The position numbers and the translations under genes are program-made. Source: Rhynchosporium graminicola (taxonomy: Eukaryota > Ascomycota > Leotiomycetes > Helotiales > Ploettnerulaceae). Taken from it: a stretch of DNA of 64,000 nt. This document shows positions 12,953 through 24,900 of the stretch, in pieces. The notes under the pieces are model-generated. The model was not told where the DNA came from, did no database searches, and was given only the letters and a program-made list of their open reading frames with translations. The stretch covers positions 620,001-684,000 of the forward strand of contig FJUW01000019.1 in the NCBI GenBank assembly GCA_900074885.1, written 5' to 3'. Each line of letters begins with the position of its first letter. The stretch's first letter is position 1.

Positions 12953-13609
12953 TATCGCGAAGTCAAGGGAAGCCGCTGGTCCGTGGACAAGCACATAGAT
13001 TTGAAGTGTACATTAGAATGGTATGATGGCTCATACCTGCGTACTTTTCCTCGGGATAGTGATGTTGGAAAAACAACTGCAAACACAAGACCGCGCCTTC
13101 TCATTCGAAAATACTTGTGCTCGCTATCACGTGATGAAACAAACAATCCATAAGCCTGTGTGGGTAGCAACTTTTAAGCACCGTCTAAACGTTCGGGTTC
13201 GCGTATACACAGAAAGCTTGGGGATGCAGGACGTTTCCTCATAACTTATGTTGAGATATAGTTAGACAGAAGACCCTATGTCTGAGCAGAAGAATGGTGA
13301 GCATATATTATGACAACCAAACTTGAAGAAAGAAAGTTAGATATATCTTCTGGGCAGAATGGTTTGGCTAAGCATCATGACTAAATCCGCCACGCTTGCC
13401 ACATCTTCAATAGCTATCGTGCCGACCATTCTGAGGCATATTAAATTTTATACATTCGCAGGCTCTGATCCATGCTATCCTGAGGTATATACCAGGTGCT
13501 ATCCAAAAGTGAAAACAACGCCAGTCCTTCAATGCCAATCCTATTCCTGGTCGACAGATTTTATCCATCTCGTTCATAAGTAAAACAAAGGAAATCATAA
13601 AACATAGCA
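12953..13609. other. Intergenic region with APC2 promoter
   Basis: This 657-bp gap lies between the APC2 start and the stop of the vezatin-like gene, both on the minus strand. It should hold the APC2 promoter and 5' UTR and the 3' UTR of the vezatin-like gene. I see no coding or RNA feature. Confidence 0.55.
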
Positions 13610-15680
13610 TCATATCGACGTGATCCTTCCGCCGCCCGTTCCTGTGCGACCTCTCGGCCTCATGTTAATCACAGACTCCAATTCCCTCAGCATCTTCGTG
13701 TTCGCCTCGGCCTTGGTCCTTGTCGATTCCCTCTTCACCCGATCCTGCTTCATCTTTACGATACGTTGGTCTCTTGTTAAGGTACTTCTTTGCCGCGGCA
13801 TCGCAATAGCTTCGAACACTTCCTCAGCATCAGACGAGCTGAAGTCCATGCTGTTGCGAGACCGAGCTTCCCCACTGAGGACTTTGAGAGCATCCGAAGG
13901 ATTGCCCTCTTCCACGGCAGTCAGCCCTCCCAATGACGTCGTTGGAGAAAGCATGCCACTCATTGACGAAACCCGGCGTTCGTTCCTGTCTATGTTTGAT
14001 GCCAGAGCTGCCTTCCCGTCCTCCCATTCTTGCATCAATGCTTTTAGGTCGACCCCAACGGATTCATACTGAATCAGCAAGTGGGTACCTAGATCTGACA
14101 CATCCTCCGATTCGTCAAGATTCTTGTCGGATTCTTCACGGAGCACGTGTAGCTTTGCCTGAAGACCGCGAATCCCAGTAGACAGTGAGTTGAGCTTACG
14201 CAGTTGAGCGCGCCATCGCTCGCGACCTGGTGTTGTGGGTAATTTAGGAGTTGGAGGGACAGGAAAGTCTAAAGGGGATTAGCACAAATCTCCCATATCT
14301 AGATATGGGTAGGCATACTCTCTTCCTGGCGCAAGATTTGATGTAGTCTCTGTTCAGCTTCACCGATTACCACGCCGACCCCATGAATTTCATCGACTGC
14401 CGTACTCCACCGAGCGAAGTCGGGCTTGCCCCCATGTGCGTCGAGGGCCATCAAACAGCATAGAAACATCTTTCTCGTTGTATAGAAACGGGAAGCCAAT
14501 ATCTTCAGCACCCGCACTGACTCGGCGTCTTCGATTTCTGTCCCCGAGTATCCTTGCATCGCTTCTGTACAGTCACTCTCGCTGATATCGTAGATGTCGA
14601 GATATTTCTCAAGGTCCATCTCCTCAGCCATAGGTTTGAGGATTGTGCATGCCTGATTACACCTTGGAATAACCTCAACAAAACAGATCCGCAGTTGCTT
14701 TCTCAATCGGGAACATCTTCGATTCTGGCTTCTGTCCTCTAGTCGACTAATCGGAGGAAGAGGGACGCTTCTTCCTTCTGTTAGCTAATACACATAATAT
14801 ACCTATAGGCAAACTCACATGCGATATCCTCGTGAAACTAGCTCTACCTCCTGAACTAGAGTTAATGCTCCTGCTACCATCACATCAAGTCCCTGGGCTT
14901 TCGCAGCGAAGTCGGAGATTTCTGACAATGCTTGCTGTCGTAGGTATTGCAGCCACTGCCTTCGCATGTATGCGTACGAAACCATAGCCAACATGATTAT
15001 GGCGAGGAGAGCAAGGGCAAATCGGCCTTTCCCAGCAGATGAGCGTTCATTGCCTCGTGTCCAATTTATCAACCATACCAATGCAAAGGCAACTGATGCC
15101 GTGACTGCAGCTCCTGCTAATGTGATAGCCCCAATCTGCGGTGCATCTGGAGTGGGTACTACAGCATCCCGAGACTGCCCTTGGATCGTCTGACCGAGAT
15201 ATGAGTGTGGACTTAATAGCTGCGATGCCACTATCATGTATCGAAAGCGTTCTAGGAACCTCGCATTATCGGCTCGACCAAGTCTCGAATTGACGGCTCT
15301 CTACAATCCGCGATGTCAGGCATACTCTACACATGAAAGATAAAACGACGAGGCTTACGGAACAAGTGTTGTGTATAGCAGCAACTGTATTGTTTTGAGG
15401 TATCGCTAGTCGCAGAGGGGGTGGCAGTTTCTGTCGAAATCTAGGACGAATTGTTGGTCTGCCTCGAGGAGCAAAGGACGGACTCGATGCAAGCGAATGT
15501 GAATTCGCATCTTGACTGAGGATGCTGTCGGAATATTCTCCACCATCACCTGCGTTGCAGATCAGCTATGCGGCTCAAGCACAACATCTTCAGCACGGGA
15601 ATGGCGTATCAACACCGACTGACTGACTGACCTTCCAGATAGTCGGCAAGAGGCGAATCCTCGAGAACTAGGGTCTCCAT
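13610..15680 (-). CDS. Vezatin/Inp2-like membrane protein (myosin-binding motif of peroxisomes family; five exons)
   Basis: Exons 15680-15632, 15549-15359, 15300-14819, 14770-14319 and 14268-13610 join in phase to 610 residues. Two adjacent membrane segments (about residues 138-160 and 174-192, split by a short basic loop) are followed by a conserved region beginning VPLPPISRLEDR and a coiled-coil-rich C-terminus. This layout fits the vezatin family (PF12632), which in yeast includes Inp2, the peroxisomal receptor that binds myosin Myo2 during inheritance. The family match is from memory of fungal homologues; peroxisomal location and myosin binding are inferred. The start METLVLEDSPLADYLEG looks like a conserved N-terminus. 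The acceptor of exon 4 is one of two in-phase choices (14770 or three bases further on). The C-terminal 100 residues are rich in Arg and Lys. Confidence 0.8.
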
Positions 15681-18600
15681 AGATAGCAGAGCACTACGAC
15701 ACTCTATGAGAGTCAGGCGGTGTCCATTCTGAGGTGTTGCAGTTGAGGGTAATGGATTTGATAAAGGAGGCTTTATTATACTATTACTATTAAGACTTAG
15801 GTATCATATAGGTACCGCTAGCTCGATATAAGTAGCCGGACTCGGGTAATTTGAAAGCTCCAAAACCCGCGATAGGGGTATCTGGATTTGGACCAAGTTG
15901 CTTCTTTAGCGTAGCTTGTGGCAGTAAGTATAGGTAGCTCAGGGAAAATGTCAGGTCGTGGACCTCTGACCCTGATACTGATAACATTGAATTGAGGTCG
16001 ACCCGCGAGCATGTCCAGGCGGCCCGTCACAGGTGGATTTGGCGCTTAATCGATTAGTTCCCGGATTGGTGGGTCAATTACCGACCCCTGGAAAATCATT
16101 CATTCATTCTTATTATACTGTACGCCGTATTTGTAGAAGGCCGAGAACCTCGATAAATAAACAATATTCTACTTTCGAATTTGACTCTCTGAATCGTAAG
16201 TAGATATCATGGGATCAGAGCGAATGTTCCTAAGTCTTGCGTCGCATTCGCCCAGCTTACCCGCCCAGACAACATGTCTTCCTGTCAAGTGACTGAAAAT
16301 CAAGACAGACCATGCGGACGGATATTCACCATTTTCAATGTGTGCTTCCACTATATTTTGATGTTCTGATCATACCTCTTCGCCAACACTATTGCTTGCT
16401 CAGCGATCAGCCGGATGAGCTCCAGACAGTCAGATGATGCCATGAAGGCCGCTGTCATCAATATTAAACAGCACATTCGGTGAAGCTTCAATGATCTAGG
16501 CTGCAAAGCCTATTACATACTTGCATGTGTCAGCTCCAGTACATTCTCAGTCGAGGTGGTTTCGCTTTGCCAATGCTACAGCACGGAACAACAGAAAATA
16601 CTTGCTGCGATCGCGCCGATGTGTGTGGAGTTCCATGGTTTCCAAATCGAAAATATTATTGTATATCCGCTTGAGCCATGTGGCCCCAGAGTACGTCGCT
16701 ACACGAATTCTCGTTCTGGTTCTCTAGTTTGATTCAGGAGAAGTCCTAACTTACGTCTCGTAGCTGCTTTACTTGATTTGCCAAATCAAGGCATAGGCAG
16801 GCAAGCTGGGCTCGGAAGAGCCAAAGAGACACTGAGAACATGTTCGGTCAAAGATGTTTGTAGGTAGATCCTGGCTACTATCAGACTCTATTGCTGCAGG
16901 AAGGAATCTCGCACGTTTTTCTGAGGGCATTCCAGCAACATTGCACTTCAAAAAAGTATAAACTTGTTACACAGCGACTAGCCGTTCAACATGGGGCCAG
17001 GGACTCAGGAAACTTACGTAGGACTATGGTCATGTATAAAGGAATGGCTGTAAGCCCTTGTTATACTCGGCAGAATTTCTCCAACTGCATCCCGAGAGCT
17101 AGGGAATTATATGGCAGGTCGACGAGCTTCATATTCGTTCTGTAGCCCCCCCTAGCTTCTCGCCGTGCTCCTTTCTGGTTTCACCCGCTTGTAGATGCGC
17201 CTACTTCGGTGGCAAGTGCTTCCTGTTTCATCTGTCTTTTCTATAAACGGGAGTTTTTGATAGCACTTTGGCATATTCATGACTGGCACCACCCTTTTTG
17301 TTTTATTCAGGTATTTTTCAGAAGGACTGACTTCGATCCACCGGATCTTTCAAAGAGTGTATTTTCAGATCACGCCGTGCCAACTGGGAGGACAACATGC
17401 ATTACTTCGGATTCATGACGTTTCCACCAGCGACTACCTTTTTGTAGCTGGATATCCTTGGCAAGGCTCTTCATATTCTCCATCGGTATTTGTGTGTTGG
17501 ATCGCAACTTTAGCATAGGACCAAAGTCTAGAGTCCAGAAAATTAGGCTTCTTACTGGTCAAGTATCGGACCCCCACCCAAATTACTACATGACAGATGG
17601 ATTCTGATCCGAAAGACCAGCCAGGACCAAGCCGGCACTACCGAAAATACCAGGGAGCTTGATCTAGTACTGCTAATTTCGTTTTCGACCGATGCTAAGC
17701 AATTATCGGTGCTCGGCGGCGGGAAGGAAAAATGTTTTGGGCCTGGCCTGCAACTTCGGTAGAACTGCCCAAAAGCAATGGCTTCAATCTTTTGCCTGAC
17801 AGTTATAGCCATGAGACAGCCAATACAGCCTCACAGGCAGCTTACGCCCAATGCGGAATTGGATTATTGACGTCCGGAGGCCGGACTGCCAGTCCAGGAA
17901 GAGGAATGCAAGCAACAGAGTTTTCCGTGCGCAGTAAGAATAGTTCACTACAGTATGGAGGTACAGTTACAGCCACCATCATCGATTCAATAGTTTCGAA
18001 TCCAAATGGACATACAGATCCTCTGGTCCTTTGATTCTGAAACAGATATGTCTCTACATTTACCCTGGGTTACCATCCGGGTTAGCTGTGCCTTCTTTGC
18101 TCTCAAAGATGAACACCAGCCACAGCCATGATGATATCAAGTACTTACATTGATTTTAGTTCGCTAGTCATTTGCTTGATCTCGAGATCCATCCTTTGCT
18201 ACCCGTTGGCTCTCCAGCGCTGTATATCTTGCATTCCTTACTTGGTAAGTGCTGAACAAACAACCCCATGACTTCACTAATGGAAGATTCCCGATTGATC
18301 TTATCTTCCTCGAAATCTCGCACGATAGACTCCGATGTGATGCAATGCAACCATCATGCGATGCTTTTTGCACCATGCTTTAGCATATGGTACCTTTAGT
18401 TCGCCCCTTAGCTTGTTGCTACAGTGCCGGTATTTAATACCTCAAAAAGCACTTTAAAGCGAGGACAAGTCTTTCATAAGAGAATATTACCATGAAATAA
18501 CACAAAAAAACAGGATTCCTTCGTTCAAAATTTTGCGGCGCCCCCGATATCGCTCAGGGCCCCTTAAAAATAATTGACATTTTACCTGGGAGATTGAACA

Positions 18601-21203
18601 CCTACACAAGCAGTAACAGACAGCATTTGCCACTCCCGGTAGACACAGCCACATACTTTTGCTTCTGAGCACTGGGGGTGGAATTGCTTAGATATGCAGT
18701 AGAGCTCAGAATCATAAGACTTGGACTCATCACCCATGTCCGGGATAACCTTCTTCATCGTTCGGTGCAGACTTCTAGCGTGGTCGTAAGGCTGAGGACT
18801 AGCATTGCATAGATCCCTTGTTATCCGGTATCAAGAGATAAAACTTCCTTGAGGTGATTTCAAAGCAGAATTAAGGCAGACAGGCTGATAAACGTGTTCA
18901 GGTATTGCATAAGTCTATCACAGCCAGGCTAAGCAAGTTAACCGTATAACATAATCTTACCCAAGACAAACCAAAATACTATCATCTGAGTTGTATACCG
19001 ATAGCGAATTGTACTAGAACAAGCTGAAGTCTTTCGTCGATTGCCGGAAGGCAACAGGCTACGGGGGAAGAAGGAAGAGAAGGACAAAGACAAGAAGAAC
19101 GAAACGGCAATCAATAGAACAACAAAGCAAGAGGGGCAATGCTCGGAAGGGTTGACAATCAGCAGTGAAAAAATTAAGGCAGTGCTTTTGCCTTCCAAAG
19201 TATACTATAGTGAAGTCGATATAGGAAATTTTACGTACTGTAAGCGTATGCAAGTTCGCATTGAGGTACGTCATGAAGTACCCGTACCTACTCTCTACTA
19301 GGTCCGTTACGGTGCTGCGTTATGAGCCTTGCTCGGATCACCAATATGCATCGCTTGCAACCATTAGAAAAACACGGTAGCAAATCCTTGCTTTGGCTGT
19401 GATGTGTGGCGCCTGCATGTGTAGGCTCGTCGCTAACCCGGGACAGAGTATGTATTGGTATGGATAGGCTTGCAAATTGAAGATTGGCTACGCTTCCTTT
19501 TCTTTCACGCAAATTTCTTTGTTGATATCCGCGTATGTCCTCGCTCTTGATAGCTACCATGGGACGAACCCCATACTAGGCATCCAGCACAACCAATGCC
19601 CAGCACAATCCATGATGTGAAGCCACTTGACCTAACATACACATTTTATCCCGCCCCAGTAACGCAAACCAGCTACGATTGATGGCCAAGTGAAGGAGGA
19701 GGAAGTTAGAGACATCACAAGGAGCATTCACATATCCGTACACAGGCTTTCCAGATCAGATTGTATCTTCCTGCACTTTACTGGGGGTTTTTGCTTTACT
19801 TCTATTTCTATGCTTTACTCCTGTGCTCCTATGTTCTTTCTGGGCCCAAAATCTCCTGCAACGCTCGCAAAGCTCTTTTTATCACTAATTCGTGGTTTCC
19901 AGGCTAGTCCAAGTCGCGCTTAAAGCAAATTTTAATGTGACACAAACTACATATGACCGAGTTTCGTATAGCCATTGCCGTTCGCCATGGCTGTGTACGT
20001 TGTAGGCCCCGACAAATTCCAAAATTTCCGGGCCCGAAGCTCAAGGACCAGCTTCGGTCTTCCGTTACTGATGCGTGCTTCACTCATGGTCCCGCACCTC
20101 AGCTCTTGACACTAAAACATGCAGCCATTCTGTAATTATACTGGTCATTCGGGGGGTTTCCAGCCCCTGTCATGGAAGGTACTAGTACCACGAGCGTGGT
20201 ATCAAGTCGGCCATACTGTCACGTTGAGCTAACAAGATTGTTAGTAAGAGCTTCTTGGTCCCATTAAGTACATGTAAGTTCAAATATTGCGTCCTCTCGC
20301 TTCTCGCGTATTCTTGCCCCCGGATTATCACTCCGAACCTCGATGCTCCCACTTCTGTTTGGGTGCCAGATGTATTGACCATATTCGGGGTCCTTCTGTC
20401 CCAGTAAGACAAGACTATATAGATGTGCCGGGCCTCGACTCAGAATATCCTTGAATTATAACTGCAATAGACTTCTATAGTTGTGGAATATCATAGCTGC
20501 CAGCGCATTCCCTATTGGCGACTCAAGCCCTTGTGTCACCTTTCTGTTACATTGCTCCTTATTTGGCCTATATGTCTGTCACTCCACCCTTCCATTTAAA
20601 CGAGATCCGCCAATATGTCTTCTCGACACTTTGGATTTTCTCGAAATCAGTATCACCAGTCCAGGGGCATGGATGGAAACGCAGAGGAAATGATTGAGCA
20701 GGTCAAAATTTTATCGCACGATTGAACGATGTCGTCGGTTCCAGCCCCAATGAATGGGAGACTTACCTCCCACCTGCACGGTCTGCCTTGGCTGCCCTAG
20801 AACCTGTCCGCTTCTTTCGTGATCCTCGGCGATATGCCGAGCCGGTTTGGATCCTCCACAGCCTACAGGGGTTTGCCTTTCATAATCCCGATTCCGGATA
20901 TATTCCTGATATTGCAGATTTCTGCTAGGCTTCGTGGCTGCGGATCCTTAGAAACTACCCAGAGGATGTGGAAACTTTGACGGGTAATCTCATGCAAAAC
21001 TCGCCCACGTGTCCATAGTTCACTGTTCCAACATCGCTGACCGATGTAATGTATATGGCTGGGCAGTAACTGCCTCCAAAAAGCTCAGTAATACTCGCCA
21101 TTATTCAACGTGAAGAGGGCAACAATTTATCAAGTCAAGGTAGTGGCCAAACAGGCAATCTTTTTCATGAACTTGCGTCACCTTGAATCCTGAGCCTGAT
21201 GCT
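15681..21203. other. Gene-poor 5.5 kb stretch
   Basis: No open frame longer than about 100 codons and none with a recognisable domain on either strand. Base composition is balanced and CpA/TpG are present. The right end (about 20,722-21,030) contains reads such as WETYLPPARSALAALEP and WLRILRNYPEDVETLTGNL that look protein-like but are cut by stops; they may belong to the relic that follows. Confidence 0.5.
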
Positions 21204-21577
21204 AATAACAATACAGCCTCTTCCCCAGATGATCCAAGAAGACAAGGTCTACTGTATGTCGAAGCCCGAGGGTATCTCCAACCAGCTGTGGACTTCTATG
21301 CGAGAGCGGTCAGATCTTCCTATACTCTAGACGAGACCACTGGAGACATTTTGGCATCTTTGAGTATTCTCCTCCTCTGTGAAAGCATGTTAGACCTCAT
21401 TGATTCCTGGCAGCAGATTCCTAGATGTCTCTGGGCAATGTGACAGCGTCTCCTGCAGACGAGTGTTACTTCACCTAAGCTATCCGCTATCTGCGCCGTG
21501 CTGCAGCCATTCCCGGACATAACTTGTCGATCTATCTGGAACAGTATTTGAATGAATACGGACGATATCTTTCGTAA
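21204..21577 (+). pseudogene. Relic resembling a fungal-specific transcription factor domain
   Basis: The plus-strand read GLLYVEARGYLQPAVDFYA continues through RAVRSSYTLDETTGDILASLSILLLCES and resembles the middle of the fungal-specific transcription factor domain (Fungal_trans_2 type) found in Zn(II)2Cys6 regulators. The frame ends at a TGA (21,441-21,443). A related read, AIRYLRRAAAIPGHNLSIYLEQ, continues about 40 bp later in a different frame behind a TAA. No intact DNA-binding domain is visible upstream. I read this as a fragment or decayed gene. Family assignment comes from remembered homologues only. Confidence 0.42.
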
Positions 21578-22672
21578 GTAATATCTGGGATGTGTATTGG
21601 ATTCTCACTGGATTTGAAAATGGGCATGGGTTGGACAAAGAATATCCCCATTTCGGGTAACTACGGGCGCCTTAAAACGTGTGCTCATTTGAGCCCTGTG
21701 ATATGGACACCAATTGCTTGACTCCTCATCATTCCCTTCGAACTGTCCGAAGTCAGTATGTTTTGATAGACATAATTGAATCATGTGTAGCCACTCAAAT
21801 TCAATCGGTTTCTCTTGTATATGTCTCGCGCAAAATATGCTGCGGCCTAAATGAATAGATTCCACGTGACATGGCTAAAGGGGTTCTTACAAATGTACCT
21901 GCGTATACCTGCAGCAGAAGGTTGCGGCGCATAACCCCCGACACTCGTGATTTCTAGTTACCATGATTACGGGAGATGCATCATTCAGCACGAATAGCCT
22001 GTAGATGACTCTTGGAAGCTGAATTGTCAGCTTCGTAGTCGCCCCTACGGGCCTCGACGGCATGTATATCGCAGTGGCTGGGAAAATGAGCCGGAGCAGA
22101 GGAAAAAAATTTCGTATTCTGTATGACCTGAAGTGGTTTGGTGCCGCAAAGAGTCAGTAAATCAGCCAACACATTCAGTCAATCCCGTTGAAGAATTGTC
22201 AATGCAAGATCATATGAAGCAGTTAAGGCACGGCTTTATTTTTTTTGATCAGGCTATGCATGTAAGATATCGGGTGTCGAGCAGTGGAATACCGTGCCTG
22301 GAGTGGAAAAGCAACTCGGTAACTTAGATAAATTGGGTTCTAAGTAGGTAGGTAAGTAAACAAAAGAGAAAGTACAAGCGAGTGCTAGCGTGCGTCGCCG
22401 ATCAGGGATGAGATAAGATGTTGCCTGGCCGTTTCGATACTGATCCCTGAGGCACAAACTGTAGCTCTGACGTTTTCGTATATCTGCTGCCATAGGTCAA
22501 CTCCAAGCTTCCGTTCCGCTAATCAGGTATCTTTCTACCACCAACAACACGATTGCGAATATTCTCTTGAGAACTCGATCGAGATTGTTACATCTCTTGA
22601 CTCCCGCCAGCCTTCATCGAGTCCGCACTCGAACTCTACACGCACATACTGCCCACGGAACGCGTCGCAGTC
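21578..22672. other. Intergenic region upstream of EMC6
   Basis: About 1.1 kb with no supported gene. The last few hundred bases should contain the EMC6 promoter and 5' UTR, with CT-rich tracts near 22,560-22,670. Confidence 0.5.
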
Positions 22673-23314
22673 ATGCTCACCGAGAGGGAATTGCAGATAA
22701 GCCCCATTGTGCAGGAGTCAGTTGCACACAATACAAAGGTCCGTACAATAGTTGCATTACATCGTCACTTTCTTCTCTGACCCTTCCCTTATCGCGTTAT
22801 GTTGGGCTCTCTCCTTCTCGCTTCCGAGAGCAGCCAGACCATATTTCAGCTATTGGATGCTCTGCGCCTCGAGCATACCCCAGCGATTCACCAGTCCCAG
22901 TCACTGTTACAGAATCCCCTTCGTAGCTGCAACCTCAACATACTCACTAATCTCTTAAACCTTTGTTTGCTACCAATGCTATCACCAGGTCACTAACTTC
23001 GATCTGCAATTGCCTAGACCCTCACAACCCTTCATAATCTGACAGCATCCCTATTCGGAATCGGCGCTGGCATTTTGGGTCTCGAATCATATCCAGGCTT
23101 CCTTTTCTATCTGGTTTTCACGCTTCTCACCTCCGCTCTCGTATATGCGCTCCGCGTTCGTCCAGGAATAATTAAGGACACCGAGTCCCAGGGTTCATCA
23201 GGCATCGAGAGATATTTTCGGGGAAGCTTGGAGCTGTGGTCGGGAGGCTTGATAGAGGGGCTGAGTGGCTTTGTGTTGACGTGGACCTTGTTCTACGGCC
23301 TGGTACGCGCGTAG
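22673..23314 (+). CDS. emc6: ER membrane protein complex subunit 6 (two exons)
   Basis: EMC6 is a small core membrane subunit of the ER membrane protein complex, which inserts tail-anchored and multipass proteins. Exon 1 (22,673-22,738) encodes MLTERELQISPIVQESVAHN plus TK; exon 2 (23,018-23,314) continues TLTTLHNLTASLFGIGAG. The total is 120 residues (human 110). The signature GILGLESYPGFLFYLV and the C-terminus SGFVLTWTLFYGLVRA are diagnostic. Three membrane segments can be seen: about residues 30-47, 50-68 and 102-118. The 279-bp intron is long for this window and its donor (GTCCGT) is weak, but the joined sequence matches the family with no gap. The short first exon is easily missed; a start at the later in-frame ATG-like codon would lose the conserved N-terminus. 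The gene converges on the GTPase gene. Confidence 0.93.
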
Positions 23315-24900
23315 TAGTACGAAGCGACCAGCGCAATACGTTCAATGAAATATTGTCTCGGCAGTGTATGAAGACACGGTGTGGCAGTGGCATTTGCCTG
23401 ATTTGGGCATCTAGACTGGCGTTCGCAGACATCTGTGTCCACATGGCGTTGGTATAGGTAGGTAGGTATGTAATAGATTTGGGATACCCAGCATCGGCCG
23501 AGTGTTAGCGGACCACGAGAGACTGGTCTGGGAGCTCGAACTCTGGCCCTGGTTGTCGTTGCTAGCACTGAAATGCAAGAGGCCAGTTTTGTAATATAAC
23601 GCGAGCAATTCCACCCGCTACAGTGTTACTGATTCGACCAGGGCTTCTATCTAGGAAACCATGTGTGTGGCTTTACATAGCAATTGATGGCGCGAATCCT
23701 CAAAGTATGGGCACCAGATGAGCTGATAATTGACGACGTATCGTTGCTGCTTATAGCTTCCTTTCAAATACCTGTTGCCTCCGGACAAGTTCTTGTCATG
23801 TTGGCTTTTGTGTTCCTCGCCAGACTCTTCATTTTGCTCCATCAACTAAGCTGAGGTACTATGTAATCGATTATAATCAAGCACGCCCTCAAGCGAGATC
23901 TTCCCTTTTCTGCTTGTCTTGATGATTTCACATGCTATGGTCGCAGGATATTTCATCGTGAACGAATGTACTTTGGAGAGGAGGGAAATTTTGATTTCCC
24001 GGCCTTTCCCGGTTGGTATAGAACGCACTCGCAGAGTTCCAACATGCAACACTGAGGTATACTACTTCCCAAGCACACTCTCCAAGGTATTTAGTTGAAG
24101 GTCTAGCTGTTTCCCCCCCATGGGAAACGCCCATAGGTAGAAGCCCCGAACGACAATTACACTCATCTGATCAGCGAATGCCACACTCGAGATTTTCTAT
24201 CTGCGAGTGCCGATTTCTCGTTTGACCATAACAAGGATGTAGGATCAGGTTCTTGCGGCAGTAAAACATCGTGCACTCAGCTTATTTATTGTTATTGTGA
24301 GAAAGTACTTATGGAACTTTCAGACTCTCATAACACGCCAGTAAGAGCCAATTGTGTGCATACAATGTTGGTAGAAAACACTTTATCCATGGCAAGAGGC
24401 GACTGGATGAAGGAGTTAAGAATATTCATCGACATGGGCGCAGCGTCGAGGTTGTTGGCGTAACAGATCTCTTGCATACCGGATTCCATTCTGTCACTGG
24501 TTGCAACAGCTCGAATGGCGTCTTGCGATTACGTTAGCGTCCTCGTCGCATATCCACATGTCTAAGAAGTATTTTCAAATCATTCAGGGAATGTTTACTG
24601 CGTCCCACCGATTACGAGCTTTTGCGTCAAGGCAGCAAGAAAAACGTCCTATCTAGTGAGTCTCCCAGCGGGATCTGAACCACGTTCTCGGTCAAGGCCA
24701 AAATCTACCAGTAAACTCTTGATTCTAGGGTTTTATCTCTCCAAAAGTGTACTGCTTGATGGTAGGAGTGAATCCTACTACTGGGGACTACTGTGCGATA
24801 TTCACGTCCGGCCCTAAACCTCTTGAATCCAATACTAAGTCGCACCGCGAAAGCCAATGTTCCAATGTGATGGCTACATCACAAGGCCGGCTTGCTCAGC
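23315..24900. other. Intergenic stretch between EMC6 and the GTPase gene
   Basis: A 1.6 kb stretch between convergent genes with no convincing frame on either strand. I checked a tRNA-like stretch near 24,660-24,760 and rejected it. Confidence 0.5.

Noticed and set aside
13620..14072. A 150-codon plus-strand frame
   Set aside because: It is antisense to the last exon of the vezatin-like gene, whose splice phases and protein sequence are convincing.
19953..20135. A read HGCVRCRPRQIPK resembling the start of a Zn(II)2Cys6 DNA-binding domain
   Set aside because: Only two of the six Cys are present and the spacing is wrong, so a link to the transcription-factor relic downstream cannot be supported.
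24660..24760. A tRNA-like stretch with a GGTTCAGATCCCGC box on the minus strand
   Set aside because: The T-arm stem does not pair and no acceptor stem or anticodon arm could be fitted.
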